Assembly (NCBI GenBank): GCA_025463125.1
Contig: JAOAPX010000073.1
Location: 1 to 64,000, forward strand
Reading direction: 5' to 3'
DNA length: 64,000 nt
From: Acidobacteriota bacterium
GTDB lineage: Bacteria; Acidobacteriota; Blastocatellia; Pyrinomonadales; Pyrinomonadaceae
Shown: piece after piece, positions 38,706 through 47,992 of the stretch
How the letters are laid out: every line of letters starts with the position of its first letter
How positions within the stretch are numbered: the stretch's first letter is position 1
The notes under the pieces: generated by a model
The model's input: the letters and a program-made list of their open reading frames with translations, nothing else
Databases searched by the model: none
What the model was told of the DNA's origin: nothing
Program-made: the position numbers and the translations under genes

Positions 38706-40373
38706 ATGCAAAACGTGGACACAATTAATTCCGGCTATATCGAAAAGCCGACAAATTATTTAACAAACGGTTACACGCTAAAATCCTGGCTTTTGACGAA
38801 AGATCATAAACGCATCGCGATTTTGTATCTGATAGTTATATCAATCTTTTTTTTGATGGGCGGGCTTTACGCGGCGACGATTCGGCTTGAACTTTTAACT
38901 CCGCAGAGCGATATGCTCGAAACGCAGACGTACAATAAAGTTTTCACGCAACACGGGATTTTGATGATTTTCTTTTTTTTGATTCCATCAATTCCGGCGG
39001 TTTTAGGAAACTTTTTTGTGCCGATTATGATCGGCGCGAAAGATCTGGCGTTTCCGCGCATTAACTTGCTGAGCTGGTATCTTTATATGATCGGCGGCGT
39101 GCTGACGCTGTGGGCTTTGATGCAGGGCGGCGTCGATACGGGCTGGACTTTCTACGCGCCTTATTCGACGACATTCTCCAACAGTTATGTGACGGCGGTC
39201 GGACTCGGTATTTTCGTCAACGGTTTCTCATCAATTCTGACGGGCTTAAACCTTATCGTCACAACGCATACGATGCGCGCGCCGGGAATGACCTGGTTCA
39301 GGCTGCCGCTTTTCGTTTGGGCGCTTTACGCGACGAGTTTAGTGATGATTCTGGGAACTCCGGTTATTGCTATTACGATCCTTCTGCTGGCTGTCGAGCG
39401 CTTGGCGCAGATCGGCATTTTCGACCCGGCAATCGGCGGCGATCCGATCCTGTTTCAACATCTTTTCTGGTTTTACTCGCATCCGGCTGTTTATATTATG
39501 GTTCTGCCCGGAATGGGCGTCATCTCGGAATTGATTTCCAACTTTTCGCGTAAAAAGATTTTCGGTTACGAGTTTATTGCCTTTTCATCGATTGCCATCG
39601 CGGTTTTCGGCTTTCTCGTCTGGGGGCATCATATGTTCGTCAGCGGTCAGTCGATTTACGCCGGTCTCGTATTCTCGTTTCTGACGATGGTCGTTGCCAT
39701 TCCCTCGGCGATCAAAATGTTTAACTGGACGGCGACGCTTTATAAAGGTTCGATTTTATTCGATACCCCGATGCTGTACGCGCTCGGCTTTTTGGGATTG
39801 TTCCTGATCGGCGGATTGACCGGGTTGTTTCTCGGGTCGATGGGACTCGATATTCATTTAACCGACACGTATTTTGTCGTCGCGCATTTCCATTACGTGA
39901 TGGTAGGCGGACAGGTGATTGCGTATTTAGGCGGAATTCATTACTGGTGGTCGAAAATGACCGGCAAAATGTATTCGGAGTTTTGGGGGAAAATTTCGGC
40001 GATGCTTGTTTTCGTCGGCTTTAACCTGACGTTTTTCCCGCAGTTTATTTTAGGTTATCAGGGAATGCCGCGCCGGTATGCGGCTTACCCGGAAGAGTTT
40101 CAGGTATTGAATATCTTCTCGACGGCAGGCGCTTCGGTTTTAGGCGTCGGTCTGGTAATGCCGGTTATATATCTGACGCATTCGCTGATCTGGGGTAAAG
40201 ACGCCCCGGCAAACCCATGGCTTCTGCCCGGACTTGAATGGAGAATTCCATCGCCGCCGCCGACGGAAAACTTTGAAACGACGCCGATCGTAACTTGGGA
40301 AGCCTACGACTTTACGGAAGAAAGCGGTTTGGATTTAGAAAGCGCGCGAAATAAAAATAAGGTAACGGTTTAA
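38706..40373 (+). CDS. coxA: Cytochrome c oxidase subunit I (A2-type)
   Basis: Heme-copper oxidase catalytic subunit, 555 aa with 12 or more helices. Heme a ligand His lies in [11 protein letters not shown] and the second in VVAHFHYVM. CuB ligands lie in [14 protein letters not shown] and GHHMF. The helix-VI motif is YSHP with Ala where A1 enzymes have Glu, the mark of A2 oxidases, which use Tyr-Ser in the D-type proton path. The Tyr crosslinked to the CuB His is present (HPAVYI). RBS region AAAGAGG precedes the ATG. It works with subunit II-cytochrome c just upstream. Confidence 0.97.
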   Translation: MQNVDTINSGYIEKPTNYLTNGYTLKSWLLTKDHKRIAILYLIVISIFFLMGGLYAATIRLELLTPQSDMLETQTYNKVFTQHGILMIFFFLIPSIPAVLGNFFVPIMIGAKDLAFPRINLLSWYLYMIGGVLTLWALMQGGVDTGWTFYAPYSTTFSNSYVTAVGLGIFVNGFSSILTGLNLIVTTHTMRAPGMTWFRLPLFVWALYATSLVMILGTPVIAITILLLAVERLAQIGIFDPAIGGDPILFQHLFWFYSHPAVYIMVLPGMGVISELISNFSRKKIFGYEFIAFSSIAIAVFGFLVWGHHMFVSGQSIYAGLVFSFLTMVVAIPSAIKMFNWTATLYKGSILFDTPMLYALGFLGLFLIGGLTGLFLGSMGLDIHLTDTYFVVAHFHYVMVGGQVIAYLGGIHYWWSKMTGKMYSEFWGKISAMLVFVGFNLTFFPQFILGYQGMPRRYAAYPEEFQVLNIFSTAGASVLGVGLVMPVIYLTHSLIWGKDAPANPWLLPGLEWRIPSPPPTENFETTPIVTWEAYDFTEESGLDLESARNKNKVTV

Positions 40374-40377
40374 TCGA

Positions 40378-40480
40378 TTACGAGTAAAAATGGAGAACGG
40401 TAAATTTTGAATGATAAGCGTAAGAAATGCTTTCGCTTATCATTCAAAAGTCGAAATTCACCATTTTTACAAGTCGTAAT
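40378..40480. repeat. Long hairpin in the coxA-coxC spacer
   Basis: The inner arms TTTTGAATGATAAGCG (40405-40420) and CGCTTATCATTCAAAA (40434-40449) are a perfect 16-bp pair. Outer sequences (ATTACGAGTAAAAATGG and CCATTTTTACAAGTCGTAAT) continue the pairing imperfectly. The element fills the 125-bp gap and has no terminal T-tract, so it looks more like an mRNA stabiliser or a palindromic repeat than a terminator. Confidence 0.65.
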
Positions 40481-40498
40481 TCGTAATTAGAAAAAAAT

Positions 40499-41449
40499 AT
40501 GGCGACACACGCAGACGTTCACGACCATTATCATCCGCCGGGTCTTCAGCATCAGTTTGAAGATATGGGACAGCAACAGGAATCCGCTTCTATCGGAATG
40601 TGGATGTTTCTCGTCCAGGAAATAATGTTTTTCGGCGGTTTATTTACGGTTTATCTGGTTTTTCGTTCCAAATACCCGATGGCATTTGCCGCCGGCAGTA
40701 ACCATCTGGATGTGGCTTGGGGCGCGGGAAATACGGTTGTTCTAATCGTCAGCAGTTTAACGATGGCTTTAGCCGTTCATTATGCCCAGCTCGGCAAAAG
40801 AATGGCGCAGGTTGTCTGTATTATCCTGACGATGATTCTCGGCACGATGTTTCTCGGCGTAAAATCGATCGAATACGCGGCTAAATACAACGATGGAATC
40901 GTCCCTGTCACCGGTCTCAACCGAAGAACCGCGGTCAGTCACGAAGCAGGCACATACAGTCTTCCGAGTGATCCGAATATGCAGAGGAATCAGTCTTTGG
41001 ACGCTCCGGCTTCGGTCGAGCAAAACAAAGGCGTGTCCGGCGAGCAGCACGGCGCAGAAAAAGAGCACGTATATGTAAACCCGACGGGCAGCTTTATATG
41101 GGAAGATATAAGCCTGGCGCAATTGGCTGAAAAAGGAAACTTTTTAACTTCAGCCGAAAAGATCGGATATTACACGAACGGTCAGCTCGACCCGCATAAA
41201 TTCCGCGATAAAGTCCGCATTTTCTACTGGATTTATTTTGTGATGACCGGATTGCACGCTCTGCATATGATCATCGGTTTGGGCTTAATGGCTTGGCTTT
41301 TGTGGAAAGCGTGGCTCGGAACGTTTACGGCGGATTACTACTCGCCGGTTGAGATGTCCGGGCTTTACTGGCACTTTGTCGATATCGTCTGGATTTTCCT
41401 CTTTCCTTTATTATATCTTTTGGGAAGGCATTTCGCGGGAGGACATTAA
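40499..41449 (+). CDS. coxC: Cytochrome c oxidase subunit III
   Basis: Subunit III of the caa3 oxidase, 316 aa. After a His-rich N-terminus come helices [43 protein letters not shown] and [20 protein letters not shown] long soluble insertion of about 90 residues (about 130-215, rich in Glu, Asn and Gln) interrupts the usual 5-helix bundle before [20 protein letters not shown] and [20 protein letters not shown]. The family His and Glu in these helices are kept. The subunit IV gene starts 7 nt downstream. Confidence 0.94.
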   Translation: MATHADVHDHYHPPGLQHQFEDMGQQQESASIGMWMFLVQEIMFFGGLFTVYLVFRSKYPMAFAAGSNHLDVAWGAGNTVVLIVSSLTMALAVHYAQLGKRMAQVVCIILTMILGTMFLGVKSIEYAAKYNDGIVPVTGLNRRTAVSHEAGTYSLPSDPNMQRNQSLDAPASVEQNKGVSGEQHGAEKEHVYVNPTGSFIWEDISLAQLAEKGNFLTSAEKIGYYTNGQLDPHKFRDKVRIFYWIYFVMTGLHALHMIIGLGLMAWLLWKAWLGTFTADYYSPVEMSGLYWHFVDIVWIFLFPLLYLLGRHFAGGH

Positions 41450-41455
41450 GGTTTT

Positions 41456-41824
41456 ATGGCTGATAATTACACGGAACATCAAAAGAATAATTTAAATACG
41501 CACGATGAACACAGCGGCGCTCATCACATCGTCTCGATCCCGCTTTACTTAACGGTTTTCGGAATCCTGATGATCGGAACGGTTTTAACCGTCGGCGCGG
41601 CTTATGTCGATCTCGATTACATTTTTCCGGGCGCGAACACGCTGGTTGCGTTAGCCATCGCTTTTTTCAAAATGGGCGCGGTCGTTCTGATATTTATGCA
41701 CGTGCGCTGGAGCTCGAAATTGATTTGGCTGACGGTGCTCGCGGGCTTTTTCTGGCTGGCGATTATGTTCGCCTTCACGATGCAGGATTACCTGACGCGC
41801 GCGCCGGGCGTTTTCCCGCAATAA
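41456..41824 (+). CDS. Cytochrome c oxidase subunit IV
   Basis: Small subunit IV (prokaryotic, CyoD/CtaF-like) of 122 aa with three helices: LTVFGILMIGTVLTVGAAYVDL, ALAIAFFKMGAVVLIFMHVRWS and LIWLTVLAGFFWLAIMFAFTM. The KMGAVVLIFMHVRW element is the family hallmark. A His-rich N-terminus resembles that of subunit III. It closes the act-cox operon and is followed by a small hairpin. Confidence 0.93.
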   Translation: MADNYTEHQKNNLNTHDEHSGAHHIVSIPLYLTVFGILMIGTVLTVGAAYVDLDYIFPGANTLVALAIAFFKMGAVVLIFMHVRWSSKLIWLTVLAGFFWLAIMFAFTMQDYLTRAPGVFPQ

Positions 41825-41855
41825 AAAAATAAAGATAAAAAAATAAGCGAATACC

Positions 41856-41883
41856 GGGACGAAAAGCAAAATCTGATCGTCCC
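41856..41883 (+). terminator. Possible terminator after the oxidase operon
   Basis: GGGACGA (41856-41862) and TCGTCCC (41877-41883) form a 7-bp stem, followed after a few bases by CTTTTAAT. It is modest in strength but well placed 30 nt after the last oxidase gene. Confidence 0.45.
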
Positions 41884-42023
41884 ATTCGTCTTTTAATAGT
41901 TAGGAATTGGGCTTGTTTTCGTGGTATTATTATCGATTTGAACGAATTGATTTTTAATTATAAAGGGTATTTTGTAAGAGCTTTATAATACAACAAATCG
42001 CTTTAATTCAACATCACAAATCA

Positions 42024-43106
42024 ATGAATTTTACCAGACCCTCTTATAAGCATTTATTTCTATTTATATTTATTGCCGCGTTTTTAAGCGGCTGCGGGAT
42101 CATTGCTCCGAAGACAAAGGAAAAAACGGTTACATTATTGAAATCCGAAGACGCGACGCAGGCGCAGTTAATAAGTGAGATTAATCGTTTTGCCGCCGTC
42201 GGCTCGATGCGCGCCAAGATGGATTTGAAATTTGAAGATAATTCTTACGCCGAACTCGGCATCGCGGAAAAATATAAAACCGCAGACGGTGAAGTTGTCG
42301 TGCAAAGACCGGCTAATATTCTTTTAAAAGTTCAGGTTCCGATTATCAAAACCGATGTCGCGCAGATGACTTCTGACGGCGAGAAATTCCGCGTGGCGAT
42401 TCTGGAAGACGGCGCGGGCGGCAAATACAAAAAATTCGTTACCGGAACCAACGAGGCTGATTACTCGATTTTGCAGGAACAGGTAAAAAAGCTCGATCTG
42501 AACGCGAAAGCTATTCAGCAAAACGTCAACGCTTTTTCCAATCTGCGCCCGCAGCATTTTACAGACGCTGTTTTAGTGCGACCGATTAGCACTGAAAACA
42601 ACGCTTACGTGCAAAGCACGATCGTGCAGGAAGAAGAAGACCTCGCGAAAGATAAAAAATCGCCTTTGCGCAAGGTTTTGCGCGGTTATTATCTGCTCGA
42701 CGAGTTTCGGAAAAATCCTGACGGCAGTTTGAAAGTTCTGCGCCGTTTTTGGTTTGACAGGGTCGGCGGCATAAGGCTCGCGCGCCAGCAGATTTTCGAT
42801 GAACGCGGTGAGATCGAATCCGACATTGTTTACGGCAAAGAAGGAAACCTGGGTGATTCGTCTCAGTATAATAATTTACCTTTAGAAATCGTCGTTACGC
42901 GTCCGAAGGAAAAATATAAAATGAAGCTGACGTACCAATCGCCGGCGAGCGTAACGATCGGAAAAAATTACCCGGCGAAAGCTTTTGTTCTGGAAAACAC
43001 CTGGGGACTCGAAGAAGTCGATCTTGACAAAAAATTGTTGGAAGCCAGGAACCGCAGCGGCGAAAACGTTATGCAGGAGCCGGAGGCAAAGGCGCACGCG
43101 CAATAA
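42024..43106 (+). CDS. LolA/DUF4292-like outer-membrane lipoprotein
   Basis: A 360-aa lipoprotein with signal LFLFIFIAAFLSGC (lipobox LSGC). The body looks like a LolA/LolB-type half-barrel: a region starting INRFAAVGSMRAKMDLKF that binds acyl chains in relatives, then VQRPANILLKVQVPI, then a second part near 230 with LRRFWFDRVGGIRLARQQIFDERGEIE, typical of DUF4292-like proteins. Function is not proven. The next gene, 6 nt downstream, is a LolD-type ATPase, and a LolA-like gene lies 1.2 kb later, so a role in lipoprotein or lipid traffic is plausible. TATAAT at 41984-41989 is a possible -10 box, without a clear -35. Confidence 0.75.
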   Translation: MNFTRPSYKHLFLFIFIAAFLSGCGIIAPKTKEKTVTLLKSEDATQAQLISEINRFAAVGSMRAKMDLKFEDNSYAELGIAEKYKTADGEVVVQRPANILLKVQVPIIKTDVAQMTSDGEKFRVAILEDGAGGKYKKFVTGTNEADYSILQEQVKKLDLNAKAIQQNVNAFSNLRPQHFTDAVLVRPISTENNAYVQSTIVQEEEDLAKDKKSPLRKVLRGYYLLDEFRKNPDGSLKVLRRFWFDRVGGIRLARQQIFDERGEIESDIVYGKEGNLGDSSQYNNLPLEIVVTRPKEKYKMKLTYQSPASVTIGKNYPAKAFVLENTWGLEEVDLDKKLLEARNRSGENVMQEPEAKAHAQ

Positions 43107-43112
43107 TTTTTG

Positions 43113-43787
43113 ATGAAAACGATTCTAAAAACCGAAAACTTAACAAAAACCTACAAAATCGGAAAAGTCGAAACGCACGCTTTACGCGGCGTTTCGCTTG
43201 ATATAAAGGCTGGAGAATTCGTCGCCATTATGGGACAATCCGGCTGCGGCAAATCAACTTTGCTGCATCTTTTAGGCGGATTGCTGAGCCCTTCGAGCGG
43301 AAAGATTATAATCGACGGCGAAGACATTTCCCGCGTATCCGATGCGGCTCGCACCGATATACGCCGCCGCAAAATCGGGTTTGTTTTCCAGCGCTTTAAT
43401 CTTTTTCCGACCCTGACGGCGGAAGGCAATTTGAAGCTTGCCGAAAAGATACATTCCGGCAACGGCGGCAACCAGGAACGCCGTCACGAAGTTCTGCGTC
43501 TTTTAAAGCTGGAAAACCGAATGCATCACAAGCCTCTGGAAATGTCGGGCGGCGAACAGCAGAGAGTCGCGCTGGCGCGCGCGATTATCAATAGTCCGGC
43601 GATCATTCTCGCCGACGAGCCGACCGGGAATCTCGATTCGGAAAATTCGGAAATCGTTTTGAATATGTTTCGCGAATTAAATGACAAATTCGGACAAACG
43701 ATTATAATGATTACGCATAACCCGGAAGCCGCGGTTAATTGTTCGCGCACGATTCAGATGCGCGACGGAACGGTTGTTAATTCATAA
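43113..43787 (+). CDS. ABC transporter ATP-binding protein, LolD/MacB type
   Basis: ATPase of the LolCDE/MacB (type VII) group, 224 aa. Walker A is [11 protein letters not shown], the Q-loop is [14 protein letters not shown], the ABC signature is [16 protein letters not shown], Walker B is [13 protein letters not shown] and the H-loop is MITHN. The track ORF begins with a TTG at 43110; the ATG at 43113 is the better start. No LolC/E- or MacB-like permease is next to it, so the membrane partner must be encoded elsewhere or be unusual. It is tightly coupled to the lipoprotein upstream. Confidence 0.93.
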   Translation: MKTILKTENLTKTYKIGKVETHALRGVSLDIKAGEFVAIMGQSGCGKSTLLHLLGGLLSPSSGKIIIDGEDISRVSDAARTDIRRRKIGFVFQRFNLFPTLTAEGNLKLAEKIHSGNGGNQERRHEVLRLLKLENRMHHKPLEMSGGEQQRVALARAIINSPAIILADEPTGNLDSENSEIVLNMFRELNDKFGQTIIMITHNPEAAVNCSRTIQMRDGTVVNS

Positions 43788-43874
43788 AGCTTGCAAGCGT
43801 TTATTGCTTCGGGAAAACTTTAAGAAATTTCTTTCTCAAAAACACCTTAAAGATTTTCAAACTCTACAAAGTAA

Positions 43875-44180
43875 ATGAGCCTAATAAAAGATATCGTCCT
43901 TTGGAAGTATGAACGCGCCAGCTGGCAATGGGATGTTTTATGTATTTTAATCTTAGTGTTTATTTTCTTTACGCCGAAAATATGGTTTGATAAACGCGAA
44001 AAGCTTGCAACCCAAACTTCGCGTTTAATCGTCAAAGCCGAAGGTTTTTCGCTGGAAAAAAGCGAAATGGAACGCCGCGTAAAAGAAATCAGCGGAAATG
44101 AAAACGCCGAAATCCTTGATATTCGCGAAAAGCGCATTCCAAACGGCGAAACCTTTTACGAAATCGATATAAGGAAGTAG
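43875..44180 (+). CDS. Small single-pass membrane protein of unknown function
   Basis: A 101-aa protein not recognised. One hydrophobic segment (WDVLCILILVFIFFTPKIWF, residues about 19-38) is followed by a charged soluble part with EGFSLEKSEMERRVKEISGNENAEILDIREKRIPNG. Its end, ETFYEIDIRK, forms a predicted strand. It lies between the orphan LolD-type ATPase and the LolA-like gene on the same strand, so it could belong with them. Start at 43875 follows a weak AAAGTAA; no better start exists. Confidence 0.7.
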   Translation: MSLIKDIVLWKYERASWQWDVLCILILVFIFFTPKIWFDKREKLATQTSRLIVKAEGFSLEKSEMERRVKEISGNENAEILDIREKRIPNGETFYEIDIRK

Positions 44181-44202
44181 TAAGAAGGAGATTTCAAAGC
44201 TC

Positions 44203-44267
44203 AGATGCCGGATGCCGATAAAAACCGGTTTTTAATTTATTAAACCCCCATCCGGCATACGGCATCT
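44203..44267. repeat. Inverted repeat upstream of the LolA-like gene
   Basis: AGATGCCGGATGCCG (44203-44217) pairs with CGGCATACGGCATCT (44253-44267) except at one base. Each arm contains a tandem ATGCCG-like unit. The core includes AAACCGGTTT. This looks like a REP-type palindrome in the intergenic space. Confidence 0.6.
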
Positions 44268-44292
44268 AATATCTTTAGCTGGGTATATTTTT

Positions 44293-44988
44293 ATGAATAA
44301 ATTTACAAGATTCGGATTAACCGCATTCGCTTTAATGCTTGTGTTCAATATGTTTGCCGTCACCGAAACGAAGGCGCAGGGGGCTATAAACGAGATTTTG
44401 AACAGAATGGACGCGCATTATAGAGCGTTGACGTCGCTTCAGGCTACGGTGAAAATGGACAAGTATAACGCGCAGCTTGACGAGCACGATCTTACAGAAG
44501 GAACGGCGAAATATCTGCCTCTTAAAGGTCGCGACGCGCTTGTGCGCATCGATTGGACGAAACCGGTCGAAGAATCTTTAGCCGTCGTCAATAAACGTTA
44601 TGTTTTATTTCGTCCGCGTTTGGGGCAGGCGATCGTCGGAAAAGTCGAAAAAGCGCAGGGAAACGCCAAATCGAACAGCGCGCTGGCTTTTATGAATATG
44701 TCGAAAGCGCAGCTGAAAGCAAATTACAATGTTAAGTATATCGGGCAGGAAACCGTCGCCGGCGGAATTCAAACCTGGCATCTCGAACTGACGCCGAAAG
44801 TTAAAACGAGCTATAAAATAGCCGATATTTGGGTTGACGGCAACGGGATGCCGATTCAGATGCGCGTAACGGAAAATAACAACGATTCAACGACCATTCT
44901 TCTTTCGAATCTGGATAAAAACTCAACTATCCCGACTAATGTTTTTCAGATAAATCTGCCGAAAGGAACAAAACAAATCGAAGGCTAG
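44293..44988 (+). CDS. LolA-like outer-membrane lipoprotein carrier protein
   Basis: Periplasmic protein of 231 aa with signal FGLTAFALMLVFNMFAVTETKAQ. The mature part follows the LolA plan: INEILNRMDAHYRALTSLQATVKM, a strand with AKYLPLKGRDALVRIDW, the central YVLFRPRLGQAIVGKV, and QTWHLELTPKVKTSYKIADIWVDGNGMPIQMRV near the end. It probably carries lipid-linked cargo across the periplasm. With the LolD-type ATPase and the lipoprotein upstream, it makes a partial Lol-like set. Confidence 0.82.
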   Translation: MNKFTRFGLTAFALMLVFNMFAVTETKAQGAINEILNRMDAHYRALTSLQATVKMDKYNAQLDEHDLTEGTAKYLPLKGRDALVRIDWTKPVEESLAVVNKRYVLFRPRLGQAIVGKVEKAQGNAKSNSALAFMNMSKAQLKANYNVKYIGQETVAGGIQTWHLELTPKVKTSYKIADIWVDGNGMPIQMRVTENNNDSTTILLSNLDKNSTIPTNVFQINLPKGTKQIEG

Positions 44989-45008
44989 TATTATATTTAC
45001 CCGCGTAT

Positions 45009-45055
45009 TCCGCAAAGGCTTTGGCTTTGAAACGAGTCGAAGCCTTTTCTGCGGA
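45009..45055. terminator. Hairpin after the LolA-like gene
   Basis: TCCGCAAAGGCTT pairs with AAGCCTTTTCTGCGGA, with a 3-nt bulge. It lies 20 nt after the stop, but there is no good T-tract, so it may be a weak or factor-dependent terminator. Confidence 0.4.
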
Positions 45056-45187
45056 TTTGAAAAGAAACGCCGCAGAAACTATAATTAAAAATTTGGATTT
45101 CGAGTCAAAAATTTCACCTTAAATTGCCGTACAGCTATAATTAAGGCTAAAGTTCCACAGAAAGTTTTCAGGAGTCGTCAAACAATA

Positions 45188-46216
45188 ATGCCAAAGGCAA
45201 GCAGTTTCAGTCGCTTTACGCGCGGAGTTCGTCATACGGTTCGCGCGTTCGCTTCGACCAAACATCCGGTTCTCGTTCATATCGTCCCGATGCGGCGGTG
45301 TAATTTGTCGTGCACTTACTGCAATGAATACGACAAGACAAGCGAACCGGTCGCAATCGACGTGATGCTCAAGCGTATTGACAAATTGGCTGAATTCGGC
45401 AGCTCCGTCATTACGATTTCCGGCGGCGAGCCGATGATGCACCCGCAGATTTACGAAATCATCGAGCGCATTCGTCATCACGGGATGATTGCCGGATTGA
45501 TTTCAAACGGTTATTATTTCCAGCCGGAAAAGGTTAAAAAATTAAACGAAGTCGGGCTCGATTATTTGCAAATCTCGATCGATAACGTCAACCCGGACGA
45601 GGTTTCCAAAAAAAGCTTGAAAGTTCTGGACGCAAAGCTCGTTAATTTGCGCGACCACGCGAAGTTCAAAGTCAACATTAATTCGGTTGTCGGCGGCGGC
45701 GTGGCTAATCCGGAAGAAGCCTTGATTATCGCCAACCGCGCCGTTGAGCTTGGATTTTCTTCGACCGTCGGCGTTATTCACGACGAAATGGGACTCAACA
45801 AAGGCTTGACCGACCGCGAAAAAGAAGTTTACAAGGAAATTAAAGCTAAGGGAACGCGTTCTTACGCGCGCTGGAACTGGTTTCAGGACAAACTCGTTGA
45901 CGGCGGCGAATACGAGTGGCGTTGCCGCGCCGGAGCCCGTTATTTATACGTGGACGAAGCGGGAATCGTCAGCTGGTGCTCGCAGCAGCGCGGAACGCCG
46001 GGCATTCCGCTTCTCGAATACACGCACGCCGATATGGAACGCGAATACATCACCGAAAAATGGTGCGCGCCGACCTGCACGATTCAATGCGTTCATCAAG
46101 TCGGGCATCTCGACGCCTGGCGCGACCCGCAAATTTCGCCCGCCGATTACAACAATCGAAAAGGCGGAAAAGGCTTGAAAAAGGAAACCGTGCAGCAGGT
46201 TTTAAGCGCTGAATAG
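45188..46216 (+). CDS. Radical SAM protein with C-terminal Cys cluster
   Basis: Radical SAM enzyme of 342 aa. The AdoMet cluster motif is [14 protein letters not shown] (CxxxCxxC, near residues 37-44). GGEPMMHP is the SAM-binding GGEP motif, followed by ISNGYY and [14 protein letters not shown]. The C-terminal 80 residues contain several Cys ([24 protein letters not shown]), a SPASM/Twitch-like arrangement for an auxiliary FeS cluster. Substrate unknown. The N-terminus resembles the HpnH/MoaA-like group, but no hopanoid or molybdopterin gene is adjacent. AGGAG lies upstream of the ATG. Confidence 0.88.
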   Translation: MPKASSFSRFTRGVRHTVRAFASTKHPVLVHIVPMRRCNLSCTYCNEYDKTSEPVAIDVMLKRIDKLAEFGSSVITISGGEPMMHPQIYEIIERIRHHGMIAGLISNGYYFQPEKVKKLNEVGLDYLQISIDNVNPDEVSKKSLKVLDAKLVNLRDHAKFKVNINSVVGGGVANPEEALIIANRAVELGFSSTVGVIHDEMGLNKGLTDREKEVYKEIKAKGTRSYARWNWFQDKLVDGGEYEWRCRAGARYLYVDEAGIVSWCSQQRGTPGIPLLEYTHADMEREYITEKWCAPTCTIQCVHQVGHLDAWRDPQISPADYNNRKGGKGLKKETVQQVLSAE

Positions 46217-46246
46217 AAGTAAAAGATAATTTGCAAATTTAAAGGG

Positions 46247-46278
46247 AAAGATTGACTGATTTTAGTCAATCTTTTTTT
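46247..46278. terminator. Terminator shared by convergent genes, overlapping a stop codon
   Basis: AAAGATTGACT (46247-46257) pairs with AGTCAATCTTT (46264-46274), with T-runs on the right and A-rich sequence on the left. The stop codon of the minus-strand Cys-rich gene is inside the right arm. Confidence 0.85.
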
Positions 46279-46652
46279 TCATACCAATCTTCGTGGCGCG
46301 ACCATTCGCCGCATCGAAAACAGGTTGTCCAAATCCATCGATGATTGCAGCCCGGGCAAACTCCGCCCGTTTCAAAAGTGTTCCAATTGGTTCCGCAGCC
46401 GCCGTAAAAGTATTCCGGGTAATCGCAATCCCAACACATCCAGCGACTTGATTTTTTCGGCTGCCACTCGCACAGCGGGCAGCGAATACGTCTGGTTTTC
46501 GATTTATCTTCGGCGGGTTTATGGTCTTTCAGGATATCGTCGGTTTCCGCTGTTTTTCGATACGCCGAAAAGATTATTTTCAACCAAAAGTGTTTGAAAA
46601 AATCGTTTTTTTCGCGTAAAAGTCCTTTTTGTGAAAGCCGAATTTTCTTCAT
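46266..46652 (-). CDS. Cys-rich zinc-ribbon-like protein
   Basis: A 128-aa protein, function not known. The C-terminal 75 residues contain five to six CxxC-type pairs: CPLCEW, CWDCDY, GGCGTNW, CPGCNHRW and CFRCGEW, spaced with aromatic residues. This pattern indicates two or three structural zinc ribbons. The N-terminus is basic. It may bind nucleic acid or a protein. It stands alone and converges on the radical SAM gene. Confidence 0.72.
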   Translation of the reverse strand: MKKIRLSQKGLLREKNDFFKHFWLKIIFSAYRKTAETDDILKDHKPAEDKSKTRRIRCPLCEWQPKKSSRWMCWDCDYPEYFYGGCGTNWNTFETGGVCPGCNHRWIWTTCFRCGEWSRHEDWYEKKD

Positions 46653-46729
46653 TTTCTTGTAATCCTCAGCTGTAAAACTTAGTATCGTTAAAACGAATTG
46701 AAAATCAAGCTTTAAGGAGCGTTCAGCAA

Positions 46730-47314
46730 ATGAGCGAAAACAGGCTTTTTCTGCCGGTTGTATTGGGAACGAATCGAAAAAATCGTCAGAGCGAAAACGT
46801 CGCCCGCTGGGTTTTCGGCAAAATGAACGGGCGCGAGGAAATAGAAACCCGGCTTTTCGACGTGCGCGATTTCGATCTGCCGCGCGACGATTACGGGCAG
46901 GAAATCAAAGACGATTTTCCCGAATGGCGCGATGCCGTTATCCGCGCCGACGGCTTGGTTATTGTCACGCCCGAATATAATCACGGTTATCCGGGAGTTT
47001 TGAAAAGCGTTCTCGATTTGCTTCTGAAAGAATATATTCACAAACCCGTCGCTTTTGTCGGCGTTTCGGCACAGGTTTGGGGCGGCACGCGCGTTATCGA
47101 AGCTTGTCTGCCGATGGTCAGGGAACTCGGTCTCGTATCGACTTTTACGGATTTGAATTTCCCTCGCGTGCAGACGCTTTTTGACGAAAACGGGAAACTG
47201 CTCGACGCGGCTTATGAAAAACGCGCTGAAGGATTTCTCGACGAGCTCGTCTGGATGAGCCGAGCGCTGCGTTGGGGACGCGAAAACTTGCCGTCGAAGT
47301 ATCATCAACCGTGA
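46730..47314 (+). CDS. NAD(P)H-dependent FMN reductase
   Basis: Flavodoxin-fold reductase of the ArsH/SsuE/YieF type, 194 aa. The phosphate-binding loop is VVLGTNRKNRQSENVA near residues 10-25. The flavin-ring motif VTPEYNHGYPGVLKSVLDLL near 82-101 is the family signature. VGVSAQVWGGTRVIEACLPM follows. AAGGAG precedes the ATG. It probably reduces FMN, quinones or metals; substrate not assignable from sequence. Confidence 0.92.
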   Translation: MSENRLFLPVVLGTNRKNRQSENVARWVFGKMNGREEIETRLFDVRDFDLPRDDYGQEIKDDFPEWRDAVIRADGLVIVTPEYNHGYPGVLKSVLDLLLKEYIHKPVAFVGVSAQVWGGTRVIEACLPMVRELGLVSTFTDLNFPRVQTLFDENGKLLDAAYEKRAEGFLDELVWMSRALRWGRENLPSKYHQP

Positions 47315-47413
47315 AATTTCTGCGAAAATCTTGACTCATACGGGTTGTATATCCGATGCTATTTGTACAGGTTTTTATTACTTAAAAAGAATAAAAGGGA
47401 AGGTGTAATACAA

Positions 47414-47812
47414 ATGGCGGAAGAACTCGCAAAAAAATTTATTGAAGCGCTTCACAAACTCGAATCGGAACGCGATTTGGAAACAATAGTCAACCTCTTT
47501 GAAGAAAACGCCGAGGTCGGAAACGTCGTTATGAGAAACCGAAACACAACGGCGCGCGAATTCTGGAAATCTTACAGGGATAATTTCGACAGCATCGAAT
47601 CGATTTTTCGCAATGAAATAATCACCGGCAAAAACGCCGCCCTCGAATGGACTTCAAAAGGCACGAGCCCGGACGGAAACGATTTCGAGTATAACGGCGT
47701 AAGCATTCTTGAAATGAACGGCGATAAAATTTCACGTTTCCAGGCATATTTCGACCCGAACAATCTCGGTCACCAGATCATTGACGAGAAAAGCGCGGAA
47801 GCAAACAGGTAA
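47414..47812 (+). CDS. SnoaL/NTF2-like domain protein
   Basis: A 132-aa protein with the cone-shaped NTF2/SnoaL fold pattern: LAKKFIEALHKLESERDLETIVNLFEENAEV, FWKSYRDNFDSIESIFRNEI, AALEWTSKG and VSILEMNGDKISRFQAYFDP. Family members are isomerases, cyclases or binding proteins, so no reaction can be named. The track ORF starts at 47345, but AGGGAAGGTG lies before the ATG at 47414, which fixes the start. Confidence 0.85.
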   Translation: MAEELAKKFIEALHKLESERDLETIVNLFEENAEVGNVVMRNRNTTAREFWKSYRDNFDSIESIFRNEIITGKNAALEWTSKGTSPDGNDFEYNGVSILEMNGDKISRFQAYFDPNNLGHQIIDEKSAEANR

Positions 47813-47842
47813 TTACCGGAAACTTTAGAGAATTGATAAACT

Positions 47843-47909
47843 TGCCCGCGAAATACGCAAAACGGAATTAGAAAAAACTTTTCTCTTCTTTTAATGTTTT
47901 TCGCGGGCA
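47843..47909. repeat. Spaced inverted repeat after the SnoaL-like gene
   Basis: TGCCCGCGAAA (47843-47853) and TTTCGCGGGCA (47899-47909) are perfect 11-bp complements around a 45-nt T-rich loop. Probably part of the termination region, together with the next hairpin. Confidence 0.5.
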
Positions 47910-47928
47910 TAAAAACTAAAACCGAATA

Positions 47929-47968
47929 GAAAGCGGCTCGAATTAGTAAATTAATTCGAGCCGCTTTC
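47929..47968. terminator. 17-bp perfect hairpin between convergent genes
   Basis: GAAAGCGGCTCGAATTA (47929-47945) pairs exactly with 47952-47968 around a 6-nt loop. It lies between the SnoaL-like gene (+) and the MBL-fold gene (-). There is no strong T-tract on the plus strand. Confidence 0.75.
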
Positions 47969-47992
47969 CCATTCGATTTCTTAAATTTAATT

